Origin: [Ruminococcus] lactaris ATCC 29176
Lineage (GTDB): Bacteria; Bacillota; Clostridia; Lachnospirales; Lachnospiraceae
Assembly: GCF_025152405.1 (NCBI RefSeq)
Contig: NZ_CP102292.1
Coordinates: forward strand, 434,001 to 498,000
DNA: 64,000 nucleotides
Reading direction: 5' to 3'
Translations under genes and position numbers: made by a program
Notes under the pieces: generated by a model
What the model saw: the letters and a program-made list of their open reading frames with translations, nothing else
Told to the model about the DNA's origin: nothing
Database searches by the model: none
In this document: in pieces, positions 28,106 through 36,820 of the stretch
Layout: every line of letters begins with the position of its first letter
Position numbering within the stretch: the first letter of the stretch is position 1

Positions 28106-29008
28106 ATGAAAGAAAACTTTAAGTCAGGATTTGTAACTTTGATCGGAAGACCGAATGTGGGAAAGTCAACCTTGATGAACCATCTGATCGGACAGAAGAT
28201 CGCAATTACGTCAAATAAACCGCAGACGACAAGAAACCGCATCCAGACAGTGCTTACAACGGAGGAGGGGCAGATTGTGTTTGTGGACACTCCGGGAATC
28301 CATAAGGCAAAAAATAAACTGGGCGAATATATGGTGAATATTGCAGAGCGTTCTTTAAATGAAGTAGATGTAGTGCTTTGGCTTGTTGAACCATCTAATT
28401 TTATCGGAGCGGGAGAAAAGCATATCATTGAGCAGTTGAAGAAGGTAAAGACACCGGTTATTCTTGTTATCAATAAGATCGATATGGTAAAAAGAGAAGA
28501 AATTCTGGCTTTTATTGATACGTATAGAAAAGAATATGATTTTGCAGAGATCGTTCCGGTTTCTGCAAGGACAGGAGATAATACGGATGAGCTTGTAAAA
28601 GTCATTTTGAATTATCTGCCGTACGGTCCGCAGTTTTATGATGAAGATACGGTCACAGATCAGCCGGAGCGACAGATTGTTGCAGAATTGATCCGTGAGA
28701 AGGCATTACATTGTCTGAATGAAGAAATTCCGCATGGAATTGCAGTGGCGATCGATCAGATGAAGATGAATAAGAAAGTATGCCATATTGATGCAACGAT
28801 TATCTGCGAACGGGATTCACATAAGGGAATTATTATCGGAAAGCAGGGAAGTATGCTGAAAAAGATCGGAAGCACAGCACGGTATGAGATTGAACGGCTT
28901 TTAGACTGCAAAGTGAATCTGAAACTTTGGGTAAAAGTGCAGAAAAACTGGCGTGACAGTGATTATATGATGAAAAACTTTGGATACAGGGAGGATGATA
29001 TGTCGTAA
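28106..29008 (+). CDS. era: GTPase Era
   Basis: A 300-residue GTPase with G1 GRPNVGKST, switch sequence SNKPQTTRNRI, G3 DTPG, G4 NKID and a C-terminal KH domain (IIIGKQGSMLKKIGSTARYEIE). Era binds the 3' end of 16S rRNA during 30S assembly. In many Firmicutes era lies next to yqzL and recO; here those are about 31 kb away. It starts 31 bp after the peptidase gene. Confidence 0.97.
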   Translation: MKENFKSGFVTLIGRPNVGKSTLMNHLIGQKIAITSNKPQTTRNRIQTVLTTEEGQIVFVDTPGIHKAKNKLGEYMVNIAERSLNEVDVVLWLVEPSNFIGAGEKHIIEQLKKVKTPVILVINKIDMVKREEILAFIDTYRKEYDFAEIVPVSARTGDNTDELVKVILNYLPYGPQFYDEDTVTDQPERQIVAELIREKALHCLNEEIPHGIAVAIDQMKMNKKVCHIDATIICERDSHKGIIIGKQGSMLKKIGSTARYEIERLLDCKVNLKLWVKVQKNWRDSDYMMKNFGYREDDMS

Positions 29009-29079
29009 ATCTTAAAGAATCATACGTTTTTCTTTAAGAAATACGAAAGATAGTTGTTATTTTAAAATTATCGTCTAAA

Positions 29080-29787
29080 ATGGAAAACATGGGAAAATTA
29101 AAGTTACTTAAAGGAAAAAATTCAGAAGAATTATGTAAGATCGTTTTACCACCGTTATTTACCTTTGTGGTAAATTCACTGGTTTATTGGGGAGCACCTT
29201 TGATCGTGGGGACGGGAAGATCGCATAACCTGTCCGGCGGCCTGGACGAACTGGTTCCGTTTATGCCTGCATTTATCATTATTTATTTTGGCTGTTACAT
29301 TTTCTGGGTAGTCAATTATCTGATGGTAGCGTTTTATGAAGATGAGAATAAATACAGATTTTACACGGCAGATTTTTACGCACGGCTGATCTGTCTTGCA
29401 TTTTTTGTGTTTTTTCCGACGACAAATACGAGGCCGGAACTTACGGGAAATGGGATTTTTATTCGGGCAATGCGATTTTTATATACCGTTGATAAGCCGG
29501 TAAACCTGTTTCCGTCGATTCATTGTATGGCGAGCTGGTTCTGCTGTATCGGTCTTAGAAAGTGTAAGGAGATTCCTGAGTGGTATAAGCTGATGTCAGT
29601 ACTGATTGCAATATCGGTCTTCATTTCTACGCTTGCAACGAGACAGCATGTATTATGGGATGTGGCAGGAGGCATCGGGGTAGCTGAGCTGACCTGGTTT
29701 ATCAGCAACCGGACGAATGGCTGGAAGACATATCAGAGACTGAATGAAAAGATATCTGTCGGTATAAGCAGAAGATTAGGACGATAA
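29080..29787 (+). CDS. PAP2-family membrane phosphatase/phosphotransferase
   Basis: A 235-residue multi-pass protein with the lipid-phosphatase signatures SIHCMASW (motif 2, catalytic His) and TRQHVLWDVAGG (motif 3, His and Asp). It may dephosphorylate a lipid phosphate (phosphatidate, PG phosphate or undecaprenyl pyrophosphate) or transfer a head group. It is the first of four closely packed membrane-lipid genes (next start 29792), so a role in phospholipid metabolism is likely. In-frame ATGs at 29080 and 29089 are both possible starts. Confidence 0.78.
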   Translation: MENMGKLKLLKGKNSEELCKIVLPPLFTFVVNSLVYWGAPLIVGTGRSHNLSGGLDELVPFMPAFIIIYFGCYIFWVVNYLMVAFYEDENKYRFYTADFYARLICLAFFVFFPTTNTRPELTGNGIFIRAMRFLYTVDKPVNLFPSIHCMASWFCCIGLRKCKEIPEWYKLMSVLIAISVFISTLATRQHVLWDVAGGIGVAELTWFISNRTNGWKTYQRLNEKISVGISRRLGR

Positions 29788-29791
29788 AATC

Positions 29792-30841
29792 ATGGAAAAT
29801 AAGAAAAAGATGGCGTTTAATGTGGTATTTCTGATCCTTGTATTCGCCGGTACAATTTATGGAGTCTTCCACGGGGAAGATCTTGGAGAGATTGCGAGGA
29901 TATTGAAGACCGTGAATCTGCTGTGGCTCATTCCCGGATTTATATGCGTGATCGTATTTATATGGGGAGAATCCATCATTATCTATTATATGATGAGAAC
30001 TCTTGGAATCAAAAGAAAAAAGTGGACCTGCTTTTTGTTTTCGTCTGTTGGATTTTTCTTTAGTTGTATTACGCCGTCTGCTTCGGGGGGACAGCCTGCA
30101 CAGATTTATTATATGAAAAAGGAAAAGATCCCGATTCCGGTGTCAACACTGGTGCTTATGATCGTAACGATCACGTATAAGCTGGTGCTGGTTGTCATCG
30201 GAGTTGTGGTGACTTTTTTCGGGCAGGGATTTATACATAAATATCTTTATGATGTCAGATACGTTTTTTATCTTGGAACGGGGCTGAACGTTTTCTGCGT
30301 GGTGACAATGCTGATCCTTGTGTTTCATCCGGTACTTGCAAGAACAATCCTTGTAAAAGGAATGGCACTTCTTGAGCGGATGCATCTGATGAAAAGGAAG
30401 CAGTCCAGGCTTGACAGGCTCAATGCCTCCATGGATCAGTACCGGGAAACGGCAGTGTATCTGAAGAATCATGTAAAAGTGCTGGTAAATGTATTTGGAA
30501 TTACGTTGTTTCAGAGATTTGCACTTTTTACAGCTACATGGTTTGTATATAAGGCATTTGGATTGTCAGGTCAGAGTGCGTGGCTGATTATTCTGCTTCA
30601 GTCAACCATCTCGGTTTCAGTGGATATGTTGCCACTTCCGGGCGGAATGGGAATCAGCGAAAAGCTGTTCCTGGTTATCTTTGCACCAATCTTTGGAACG
30701 GGGCTGCTTCTTCCGGGAATGATTTTAAGCAGAGGACTTGGATATTATACAGAGCTGCTTGTAAGTGCAGTACTTACGATCGTGGCTAATTTTACTATAG
30801 GAAAAGGGAAAAAGGTGAGAGAAAATGTTGGGAATTTATGA
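29792..30841 (+). CDS. Flippase-like membrane protein (UPF0104/MprF N-domain family)
   Basis: The 349-residue, roughly eight-helix protein has the family hallmarks SCITPSASGGQPAQIYYMKKEKIP and SVSVDMLPLPGGMGISEKLF. It corresponds to the lysylphosphatidylglycerol synthase flippase domain alone, without the catalytic GNAT-like half, so a lipid-flipping role is inferred. It begins 4 bp after the PAP2 gene and overlaps pssA by 17 nt. Confidence 0.85.
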   Translation: MENKKKMAFNVVFLILVFAGTIYGVFHGEDLGEIARILKTVNLLWLIPGFICVIVFIWGESIIIYYMMRTLGIKRKKWTCFLFSSVGFFFSCITPSASGGQPAQIYYMKKEKIPIPVSTLVLMIVTITYKLVLVVIGVVVTFFGQGFIHKYLYDVRYVFYLGTGLNVFCVVTMLILVFHPVLARTILVKGMALLERMHLMKRKQSRLDRLNASMDQYRETAVYLKNHVKVLVNVFGITLFQRFALFTATWFVYKAFGLSGQSAWLIILLQSTISVSVDMLPLPGGMGISEKLFLVIFAPIFGTGLLLPGMILSRGLGYYTELLVSAVLTIVANFTIGKGKKVRENVGNL

Positions 30842-31445
30842 TTATACGGTAGTGCTTACATATGTAAGTCTGATGGTATCCATCGGGGGAATGATGCTGT
30901 CAGTAAACGGACATCTGAATCTGGCCGTGCTTTGTCTGGCAATTTCGGGATTGTGTGATATGTTTGACGGGAAGATCGCACGGACGAAAAAGGATCGTAC
31001 CGAAGAAGAAAAATGCTTTGGAATCCAGATTGATTCGTTGTGTGATATCGTCTGTTTCGGGGTAGGACCGGCGATCATCTGTTATTGTATTGGGATGAGA
31101 GGCCCGATCGGAATGGTGATCTTGATGTTCTATGTCCTTGCAGGACTGATCCGTCTGGCATGGTTTAATGTGACGGAAGAGTGCAGACAGAAAGAGACCG
31201 ATGAGAAGCGTGCATGTTATCAGGGACTTCCGATTACATCCATGGCGATCATTCTTCCATTGGTTGTAGTGTTCCGCCCATTGCTTGGAAAAGAGTTTAT
31301 GGTAGCACTTCATGCAGCGGTACTCGTAGTCGGACTTTTATTTATTACTGATTTTAAATTGAGAAAGCCGAAAAATGCAACACTGGTAGTGCTGGTAGTA
31401 ATAGTGGCAGCCGCAGTACTTAAAATTTTACATGTATGTCAGTAA
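30825..31445 (+). CDS. pssA: CDP-diacylglycerol-serine O-phosphatidyltransferase
   Basis: A 206-residue CDP-alcohol phosphatidyltransferase. The catalytic signature DG-x2-AR-x(n)-G-x3-D-x3-D is seen in CDMFDGKIARTK...CFGIQIDSLCDIVCFG. It makes phosphatidylserine from CDP-diacylglycerol. The serine specificity is supported by the psd gene that follows 25 bp later. It overlaps the flippase gene by 17 nt. Confidence 0.9.
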   Translation: MLGIYDYTVVLTYVSLMVSIGGMMLSVNGHLNLAVLCLAISGLCDMFDGKIARTKKDRTEEEKCFGIQIDSLCDIVCFGVGPAIICYCIGMRGPIGMVILMFYVLAGLIRLAWFNVTEECRQKETDEKRACYQGLPITSMAIILPLVVVFRPLLGKEFMVALHAAVLVVGLLFITDFKLRKPKNATLVVLVVIVAAAVLKILHVCQ

Positions 31446-31470
31446 GGCAGGATACAGAGGAAAGAAAACG

Positions 31471-32343
31471 ATGATTTATGTAGATAGAAATGGAAACCGA
31501 ACAAAGGGAACAACGGGACAGGACAGGCTGCTGAAGTTTATTTATACGCATACCGCGACAAGACTTCTGATCCGTCCTTTTCTCAGTCCCTGGGTATCAA
31601 AGCTTGGCGGAACGTTTCTGAGTACAAGACTTTCTGCAGTGGCAATCCGTCCATTTGTTGAAAAGAATCAGATCAATCTCAGTCAATATGAAAAGCAGGA
31701 GTTTGCTTCTTATAATGAATTTTTCACAAGAAAGATCAAAGCAGAAGAACGTCCGGTGGAAATGGATGAAGAAGTGCTGATCAGTCCGTGTGACGGAAAA
31801 GTGAGTGTATATCCGATCTGTGAAAAAGGAAAATTTGAGATCAAGCATACGGCTTATACAGCAGAGCAATTACTTCAGGACGCACATCTGGCAAAGCATT
31901 ATTATGGTGGCTGGATCTATATCCTGCGGTTGACGGTGGATGATTATCATCGCTATTGCTATGTGGCAGATGGAATAAAGTCTTCGCAGAAGAAGATAAA
32001 AGGAATCCTTCATACAGTTAATCCGGTGGCGAATGATGCCTGTCCGATCTACAAAATGAATGCAAGGGAATACTGTCTGTTAAAGACAGAAACTCTTGGA
32101 ACGGTGCTGATGATGGAAGTTGGTGCTTTGATGGTAGGAAAGATCAAAAATCATGAGCAGAGAAACTGCAGGGTCTGCCGTGGAACAGAAAAGGGAATGT
32201 TTGAGTTTGGGGGATCAACTGTGATCCTGATGACAGAACCGGGCAAAGTACAGCCGGATGAAGATCTGATCCGGAATACAGAAGCCGGGTATGAGACGCT
32301 GGTGAAGCTGGGAGAACAAGTGGGCAGAAAGATAAAAGTCTGA
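31471..32343 (+). CDS. psd: Phosphatidylserine decarboxylase
   Basis: About 290 residues. The C-terminal FGGST motif (LGST-type) is the site of autocatalytic serinolysis that forms the pyruvoyl cofactor. Other family segments are SYNEFFTRKIKAEERPV, SPCDGKVSVYP and LRLTVDDYHRYCY. It converts phosphatidylserine to phosphatidylethanolamine at the membrane. The frame opens at 31432, but AGAGGAAAG is spaced for the ATG at 31471. With pssA it forms a complete PE pathway from CDP-DAG. Confidence 0.95.
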   Translation: MIYVDRNGNRTKGTTGQDRLLKFIYTHTATRLLIRPFLSPWVSKLGGTFLSTRLSAVAIRPFVEKNQINLSQYEKQEFASYNEFFTRKIKAEERPVEMDEEVLISPCDGKVSVYPICEKGKFEIKHTAYTAEQLLQDAHLAKHYYGGWIYILRLTVDDYHRYCYVADGIKSSQKKIKGILHTVNPVANDACPIYKMNAREYCLLKTETLGTVLMMEVGALMVGKIKNHEQRNCRVCRGTEKGMFEFGGSTVILMTEPGKVQPDEDLIRNTEAGYETLVKLGEQVGRKIKV

Positions 32344-32428
32344 ACATATAAGATTAAAAAATAGCCGGGAATGTATCCCGGAAGAGGAAAAAACAAAGGA
32401 AAAGTTTATGCAGCGGTCAGTCAGGGAT

Positions 32429-33076
32429 TCAGAAAGACCGCAGCGTAAACTTATTTTTATAAAAATCGAGAATCCCATCAGTCCGCATTTTCCCAAGTTC
32501 TTTGGAAAGGGCAGTACGATCTACATTTAGATAGTCAGCGAGCTGCTGTCGGTCAAAGGGGATCTGAAAGGTAGTATTCCCGGCTTTGACAGATTCCATG
32601 GACAGATAAGTTAAAAGGCGGGAGCGGATCGTTTTAGCAGAAGTACAGAAAATACGATTCGATAAAACCAGATTTTTCTGTACCGAAAGCTTCAGGATAT
32701 TTTGCATGATTTTTGCGTGCCATGGCTGAGAAGCATACCGATTGCTAAGGAGAATATCAAGATCAGCGAAGAGAACTTGTGTATCCTCTATAGCAACGAC
32801 ATCGACCAGCATCGGTTCATGGCAGATTGCATAAGTTTCGGCAAAAATCTGCCCCTGTGAAATATTGCTTAAAATACTTTTATTGCCTAAAAGATCAATA
32901 TTTTCAATATTTACGCTACCGGATTCAATGATTCCGATTTCGTGGATCAGATCCCCGGTATGAAAGATAGTTCCATTTTTAAAGAAAAAAGAAGAACGCA
33001 TGGAATGTAATTCTTTCATGGTCTCAAATTCGGATTCTGTGATTCCAAGGAAAAGCGGAGTGTGGAAAAGTTTCAT
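32429..33076 (-). CDS. Crp/Fnr-family transcriptional regulator
   Basis: The 215-residue protein has an N-terminal cyclic-nucleotide-binding-like beta roll (GTIFHTGDLIHEIGIIESGSVNIENID) and a C-terminal helix-turn-helix FDRQQLADYLNVDRTALSKELGKMR. It has no N-terminal Cys cluster, so an FNR-type [4Fe-4S] cluster is unlikely. It is divergent from the ferredoxin gene, with a perfect palindrome between them that is a likely operator. Confidence 0.9.
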   Translation of the reverse strand: MKLFHTPLFLGITESEFETMKELHSMRSSFFFKNGTIFHTGDLIHEIGIIESGSVNIENIDLLGNKSILSNISQGQIFAETYAICHEPMLVDVVAIEDTQVLFADLDILLSNRYASQPWHAKIMQNILKLSVQKNLVLSNRIFCTSAKTIRSRLLTYLSMESVKAGNTTFQIPFDRQQLADYLNVDRTALSKELGKMRTDGILDFYKNKFTLRSF

Positions 33077-33090
33077 AAAAATCTCCTTTC

Positions 33091-33127
33091 GTGGTTATAA
33101 CCACATAAATATTAAATTTATTATAAT
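33091..33127 (+). promoter_or_regulatory. Palindromic operator and -10 element between the Crp/Fnr and ferredoxin genes
   Basis: GTGGTTATAACCAC at 33091-33104 is a perfect 14-bp palindrome of the type bound by Crp/Fnr dimers. TATAAT at 33122-33127 could be the -10 of the rightward promoter, putting the operator near its -35 region. It lies 14 bp from the regulator start, so autoregulation is also plausible. Confidence 0.7.
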
Positions 33128-33163
33128 ATAATTGCAATAGAAATTGAAGGGAGAAGATATAAT

Positions 33164-33877
33164 ATGATAAGAAGAGTGATTCAGATAGATGAAGAAAAAT
33201 GTAATGGCTGTGGAATATGCGTGACCGCCTGTCATGAAGGGGCAATCGGTATGGTTGACGGAAAGGCAAGACTGATGCGTGATGATTATTGCGACGGACT
33301 GGGAGATTGCCTTCCAAATTGTCCGACCGGTGCGATCAGTTTTATAGAAAGAGAAGCTGCGGCATATGATGAGGCAGCAGTAAAAGCTAATATGGAAAGA
33401 AAAGAAACCCATAAAGCAGATCAACTTCATTCCGCTGTGCATCGTTGCCCTGGACAGGCAATCCGCGAATTTAACAGGCGTGGTTTACAGGAAGAGGTAT
33501 CTCGGGAGACGGTGCAGTCCCAGCTTCAGCAGTGGCCGTGTCAGATTAAACTTGTTCCTGTTAATGCACCATATTTTGAAGATGTAAAATTACTGATTGC
33601 TGCAGATTGTACTGCATATGCTTATGCAAATATGCATGAGGAGTTCATGAAAGGAAAAATAACATTGATCGGATGTCCTAAATTAGATCAAATTGATTAC
33701 AGTGAAAAGTTGACACAGATCATTGCAGAGAATAATATAAAAAGTGTGACGGTACTCAGAATGGAAGTACCATGCTGTGGCGGATTGGAGAATGCAGCAG
33801 TAAAAGCTTTAAAAAATAGTGGAAAATTTCTTCCATGGCAGGTCGTAACGATCTCGATTGACGGAAGAATTTTATAA
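33164..33877 (+). CDS. 4Fe-4S ferredoxin-type protein
   Basis: A 237-residue protein with two cluster-binding stretches near the N-terminus, CNGCGICVTACHEGA and CDGLGDCLPNCPTGA, followed by a roughly 150-residue domain (KLVPVNAPYFEDVKLLIAADCTAYAYANMHEEFM; GCPKLDQ; VPCCGGLENA) typical of clostridial electron-transfer proteins often found with hybrid-cluster protein. The extra Cys residues (GCPK, PCCGG) could hold further metal. It is probably controlled by the divergent Crp/Fnr regulator. Confidence 0.85.
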   Translation: MIRRVIQIDEEKCNGCGICVTACHEGAIGMVDGKARLMRDDYCDGLGDCLPNCPTGAISFIEREAAAYDEAAVKANMERKETHKADQLHSAVHRCPGQAIREFNRRGLQEEVSRETVQSQLQQWPCQIKLVPVNAPYFEDVKLLIAADCTAYAYANMHEEFMKGKITLIGCPKLDQIDYSEKLTQIIAENNIKSVTVLRMEVPCCGGLENAAVKALKNSGKFLPWQVVTISIDGRIL

Positions 33878-33888
33878 GGGGAAAAAAG

Positions 33889-34218
33889 ATGGCAGGAATT
33901 AAAAATTTTGAAAAAGCAGAAGTAGTAACATTAAAGGAGCAGATCGATTATCAGAAAGGCCAGGTCGTTTCCAAGACGATGGCACAGAACGAGCATCTCA
34001 GTGTAACCTTATTTGCGTTTGATAAAGATGAAGAGATCAGCACACATGAATCCGGTGGAGACGCATTTGTAACCTGCCTGGACGGAGTGGGAAAGATTAC
34101 GATTGATGGAGAAGAATATATTCTTCATGAAGGAGAATCGATTGTAATGCCGGCAAAACATCCACATGCAGTTTATGGACAAGAACAATTTAAAATGCTG
34201 CTGGTGGTTGTATTTTAA
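33889..34218 (+). CDS. Small cupin-domain protein
   Basis: A 109-residue single cupin: motif 1 STHESGGDAFVTCLDGVGKITIDGEEYILHEGESIVMPAKHPHAVYG carries the expected His/Glu/Gly ligands. It lies 11 bp after the ferredoxin gene and is likely in the same operon. It may be a metal-binding sensor or enzyme; the substrate is unknown. Its stop codon abuts the left end of a repeat element (34217). Confidence 0.85.
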   Translation: MAGIKNFEKAEVVTLKEQIDYQKGQVVSKTMAQNEHLSVTLFAFDKDEEISTHESGGDAFVTCLDGVGKITIDGEEYILHEGESIVMPAKHPHAVYGQEQFKMLLVVVF

Positions 34219-34426
34219 ATTTGTAGTTGTTGGAGAGATACGCTTGTAAATCAGAAAGCTTCTTTGTGGCGAATCGGATGCGAAAAACAGAGATATTCCT
34301 TCGCAGTGCAGGCCCGCTTTAGAGCCCTGCTAATGCACCTGCTCAGGAACACGCTGCTTTCCGCTGGCAGTCGCAGTAAGAAGTTTTTTCTGACTCCACA
34401 GCGTATCCACTCAATAATACAAATTT
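34217..34426. repeat. Rpn-associated repeat element, solo copy A (210 bp)
   Basis: The left end AAATTTGTAGTTGTTGG...GATACGCT and the right end (complement AAATTTGTATTATTGAG...GATACGCT) are imperfect inverted repeats of about 28 bp. The interior matches the copy at 43875-44182 but lacks about 95 bp of its centre. It carries no ORF. The stretch from here to the histidine kinase stop (34553) also contains AGCCGGATGGCTAT, found beside the other copies, and a weak hairpin. Confidence 0.8.
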
Positions 34427-34552
34427 AAAAATAATAGGAAGAAGCCGGATGGCTATTTATTCAGGACATAAAATGCTTTCTGGGAAAAAGAAACTCGAAG
34501 TAGCGAAAGACTGATCAAAAGCCCTTCGCTTTACATATTAAAGAGGAGCAAC

Positions 34553-35872
34553 CTAAAGAGTAGCACGAAGCATGATCTTTGCAGTGAAGACTCCATTTTC
34601 ATAAGTGAAATTACAAGAACCATCGTTCTTTTCTGCCATTCTGCGGACAGACTGGGTACCAATCCCCAGACCTTTCCGTTTGGTAGAATGGAGCAGATGG
34701 TTCTTTTCTTTGATGATTCCATCAAAATTATTCTCAACCCGAATTAAAAGAAGAGAAGCTGAATGCTGGCGGATCTCAAGCAAAATCTGCTGCCGTGACA
34801 TTGTAGTCTTGCGGCTGGCTTCCAATGCATTTTCAAGAAGGTTTGAAAGGATAAGACACAGATCCATTTCATCTACAGAAAGCTCCTGAGGCAGATCGAC
34901 ACGTGCATCAAACGGAATCTCTTCTTTCTGAGCCAACGCATAATAATATCCGATCACATTATCAACAGACTGATTTTCACAGAAATGAAAATCAAAGCCA
35001 GGAATTTTATCCATTGCGTTCTGCAGATAGTCCTTTATCTTCTCGAGATTGCCATCTTCGGCCAGGACAGATAATTGAACGAAATGATGACGAATATCAT
35101 GTCGTGCCTGTCTTGCTTCTTCGATTGCAGATCTTAAATTCTCATATCGCTCCTGCTGTACAGAAAGAAACAGATTTTCCTGCTGCAGTTTTTGGTTTTT
35201 ATTCAAAATGTTAGCCATCATCAGAAACATTGTGTAAAACAGTGCGAGAATAAGAAGAAGGGCGTAAACAATCACAATGTATCCGTGCAAGAAACGCTGT
35301 GTGTGCAGAATCGTATTATATTTTGAAATGAGAACAAGGTTCAATCCGATGATAAGAACCGGAAGTACCCAGAATACATACCATGTCTGGGCAAGATTTT
35401 CATCCTCGACCATGTCCTTGACAACGTGAGAAGCCGGATGCCAGATCAATATAACAAAAAGGATACAGAAAATGTTATATAGGACAGCAAATACGGAGAA
35501 TCCAGAAAAAGCCTGTTCTTCAGAATTAAAGCTAAGCATAGCAGACGTTGCTCTTGCGAGACTGTTAAAGCAAGAAAAAACTGCACAGACAGCAAGATAG
35601 ATGCTGACGGATTTCCATAGTGAGATTCGCAGTGTTGCCTGATACAGGATAAACGTAAGAAACAGAAGCGGCAGAAGAATCATTCTTGTTGATAAATGAA
35701 ATCTGTTGCATACAAATCCACTCAAAAAAGAAATTATGACAAGAAGAGGAAGCATCCAGGCAATCATTTTCTTAGGTTTTTGCTTTAAAGATGAGTTCAC
35801 AGGGAGATATGCAAGCAACATGCCCGGAATCAGAACTGTAAATTCCAAAGCCTGAAAAATTATTGTACGCAT
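34553..35872 (-). CDS. AgrC-like sensor histidine kinase (GHKL)
   Basis: A 439-residue protein with about six membrane helices in residues 1-225, then a coiled linker, a dimerisation box with the phospho-acceptor His in ARHDIRHHFVQL, and a GHKL ATPase domain (N-box LSNLLENALEAS, G-box KGLGIGTQSVRRM). This is the architecture of peptide-sensing HPK10 kinases that partner LytTR regulators. It overlaps the response-regulator stop by one base. The ligand is unknown; no AgrB/AgrD-like genes are present. Confidence 0.9.
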   Translation of the reverse strand: MRTIIFQALEFTVLIPGMLLAYLPVNSSLKQKPKKMIAWMLPLLVIISFLSGFVCNRFHLSTRMILLPLLFLTFILYQATLRISLWKSVSIYLAVCAVFSCFNSLARATSAMLSFNSEEQAFSGFSVFAVLYNIFCILFVILIWHPASHVVKDMVEDENLAQTWYVFWVLPVLIIGLNLVLISKYNTILHTQRFLHGYIVIVYALLLILALFYTMFLMMANILNKNQKLQQENLFLSVQQERYENLRSAIEEARQARHDIRHHFVQLSVLAEDGNLEKIKDYLQNAMDKIPGFDFHFCENQSVDNVIGYYYALAQKEEIPFDARVDLPQELSVDEMDLCLILSNLLENALEASRKTTMSRQQILLEIRQHSASLLLIRVENNFDGIIKEKNHLLHSTKRKGLGIGTQSVRRMAEKNDGSCNFTYENGVFTAKIMLRATL

Positions 35873-36591
35873 TAGAAATCCCCCCTTTGAAATAAATAAT
35901 CCATAAAGTGTTGTCGTGCCAGTTTGCTTAGTTCTCGACTGACAGCAATCTTGCTTCCGTCATCCAATAGAAACATCGTTCCATCAAAATCAACTGCATG
36001 TTCCATATTAATGATCGTTCCCCTGTTGCAGACAAAAAAGCGGGAATCTTCTTTTAATGGAGCAGTAAAAGAACTGAAGGATTGTCGGATGACAAGTTCT
36101 TTTTTTGCAGTTGTATGAATGTGGATCATATGAGAAAAATGATCTGCATGGACGATCGTTTTAAACGGTACTTGAAATTCACTCCCATTTACTTTCAATG
36201 GAAGTGTTTTCTCGGGAGTGGGGATTCTGGACAAAATCTCATCAGTTAAAGAAGAAAGTTCATCTTCGGTATATGGCTTTACAAGATAGTGCATGGCACG
36301 AACCTGAAAACCTTCCAACGCATGATCCGAGGATGTTGTTGTAAAGATCAGCAGACAGTCTTTATTCGATTTCCTGAATTCCTTTGCAATTTCAATCCCA
36401 TTTGCACCATCCATATAAATGTCCAAAAATAAAACTGTGATGTCCTGATCCTTCGAAGCTTCAAGAAATGCCTCCCCATTCTCATACTCACAGCAATGAA
36501 ATCCCATATCTTTCTGATGAAAAATCTTTTCTAACCGTGTTCGCAGCAGAACACGTTCTTCCTTAATATCATCAACAATAGCGATTGTCAT
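35872..36591 (-). CDS. LytTR-family response regulator
   Basis: The 239-residue protein has a receiver domain with the phospho-acceptor Asp in VLFLDIYMDGANGIEIA and the conserved Lys in HYLVKPYTEDEL. It is followed by a LytTR DNA-binding domain (VPFKTIVHADHFSHMIHIHTTAKKELVIRQSFSSF...FFVCNRGTIINMEHAVDFDG). It pairs with the adjacent kinase and is divergent from the PI-PLC gene, whose upstream region carries two direct repeats that could be its binding site. Confidence 0.92.
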   Translation of the reverse strand: MTIAIVDDIKEERVLLRTRLEKIFHQKDMGFHCCEYENGEAFLEASKDQDITVLFLDIYMDGANGIEIAKEFRKSNKDCLLIFTTTSSDHALEGFQVRAMHYLVKPYTEDELSSLTDEILSRIPTPEKTLPLKVNGSEFQVPFKTIVHADHFSHMIHIHTTAKKELVIRQSFSSFTAPLKEDSRFFVCNRGTIINMEHAVDFDGTMFLLDDGSKIAVSRELSKLARQHFMDYLFQRGDF

Positions 36592-36708
36592 ATGAAAATC
36601 CTCCCAGAGTTGTATCTGCCTGAAACAAATATTACTTTACACACTACACATGACCGATAACAAACAGATAGTTAAGTTAAAATCTAAAACAAGTATACCA
36701 CAGAATGA

Positions 36709-36774
36709 CAATTCGTGCCATTTTCGGGCAATTCGTGTCAGAAATATTGTAAAAAAAGATATCAAAAATATAAT
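36709..36774 (+). promoter_or_regulatory. Direct-repeat activator site and promoter ahead of the PI-PLC gene
   Basis: CAATTCGTGCCA (36709-36720) and CAATTCGTGTCA (36729-36740) are direct repeats with a 20-bp period, similar in layout to LytTR sites, which are spaced about two helical turns. They end 6 bp before TTGTAA (36747-36752), which is 16 nt from TATAAT (36769-36774). The divergent LytTR regulator is the obvious candidate binder. Confidence 0.6.
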
Positions 36775-36820
36775 AAAAAGAAATGTAGTTGCCTAAATAC
36801 AATGAGGAGGAGAGAAATAC

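Noticed and set aside
34531..34737. Minus-strand 68-codon open frame at the histidine kinase 3' end
   Set aside because: It overlaps the GHKL domain in another frame and has no independent start signal.
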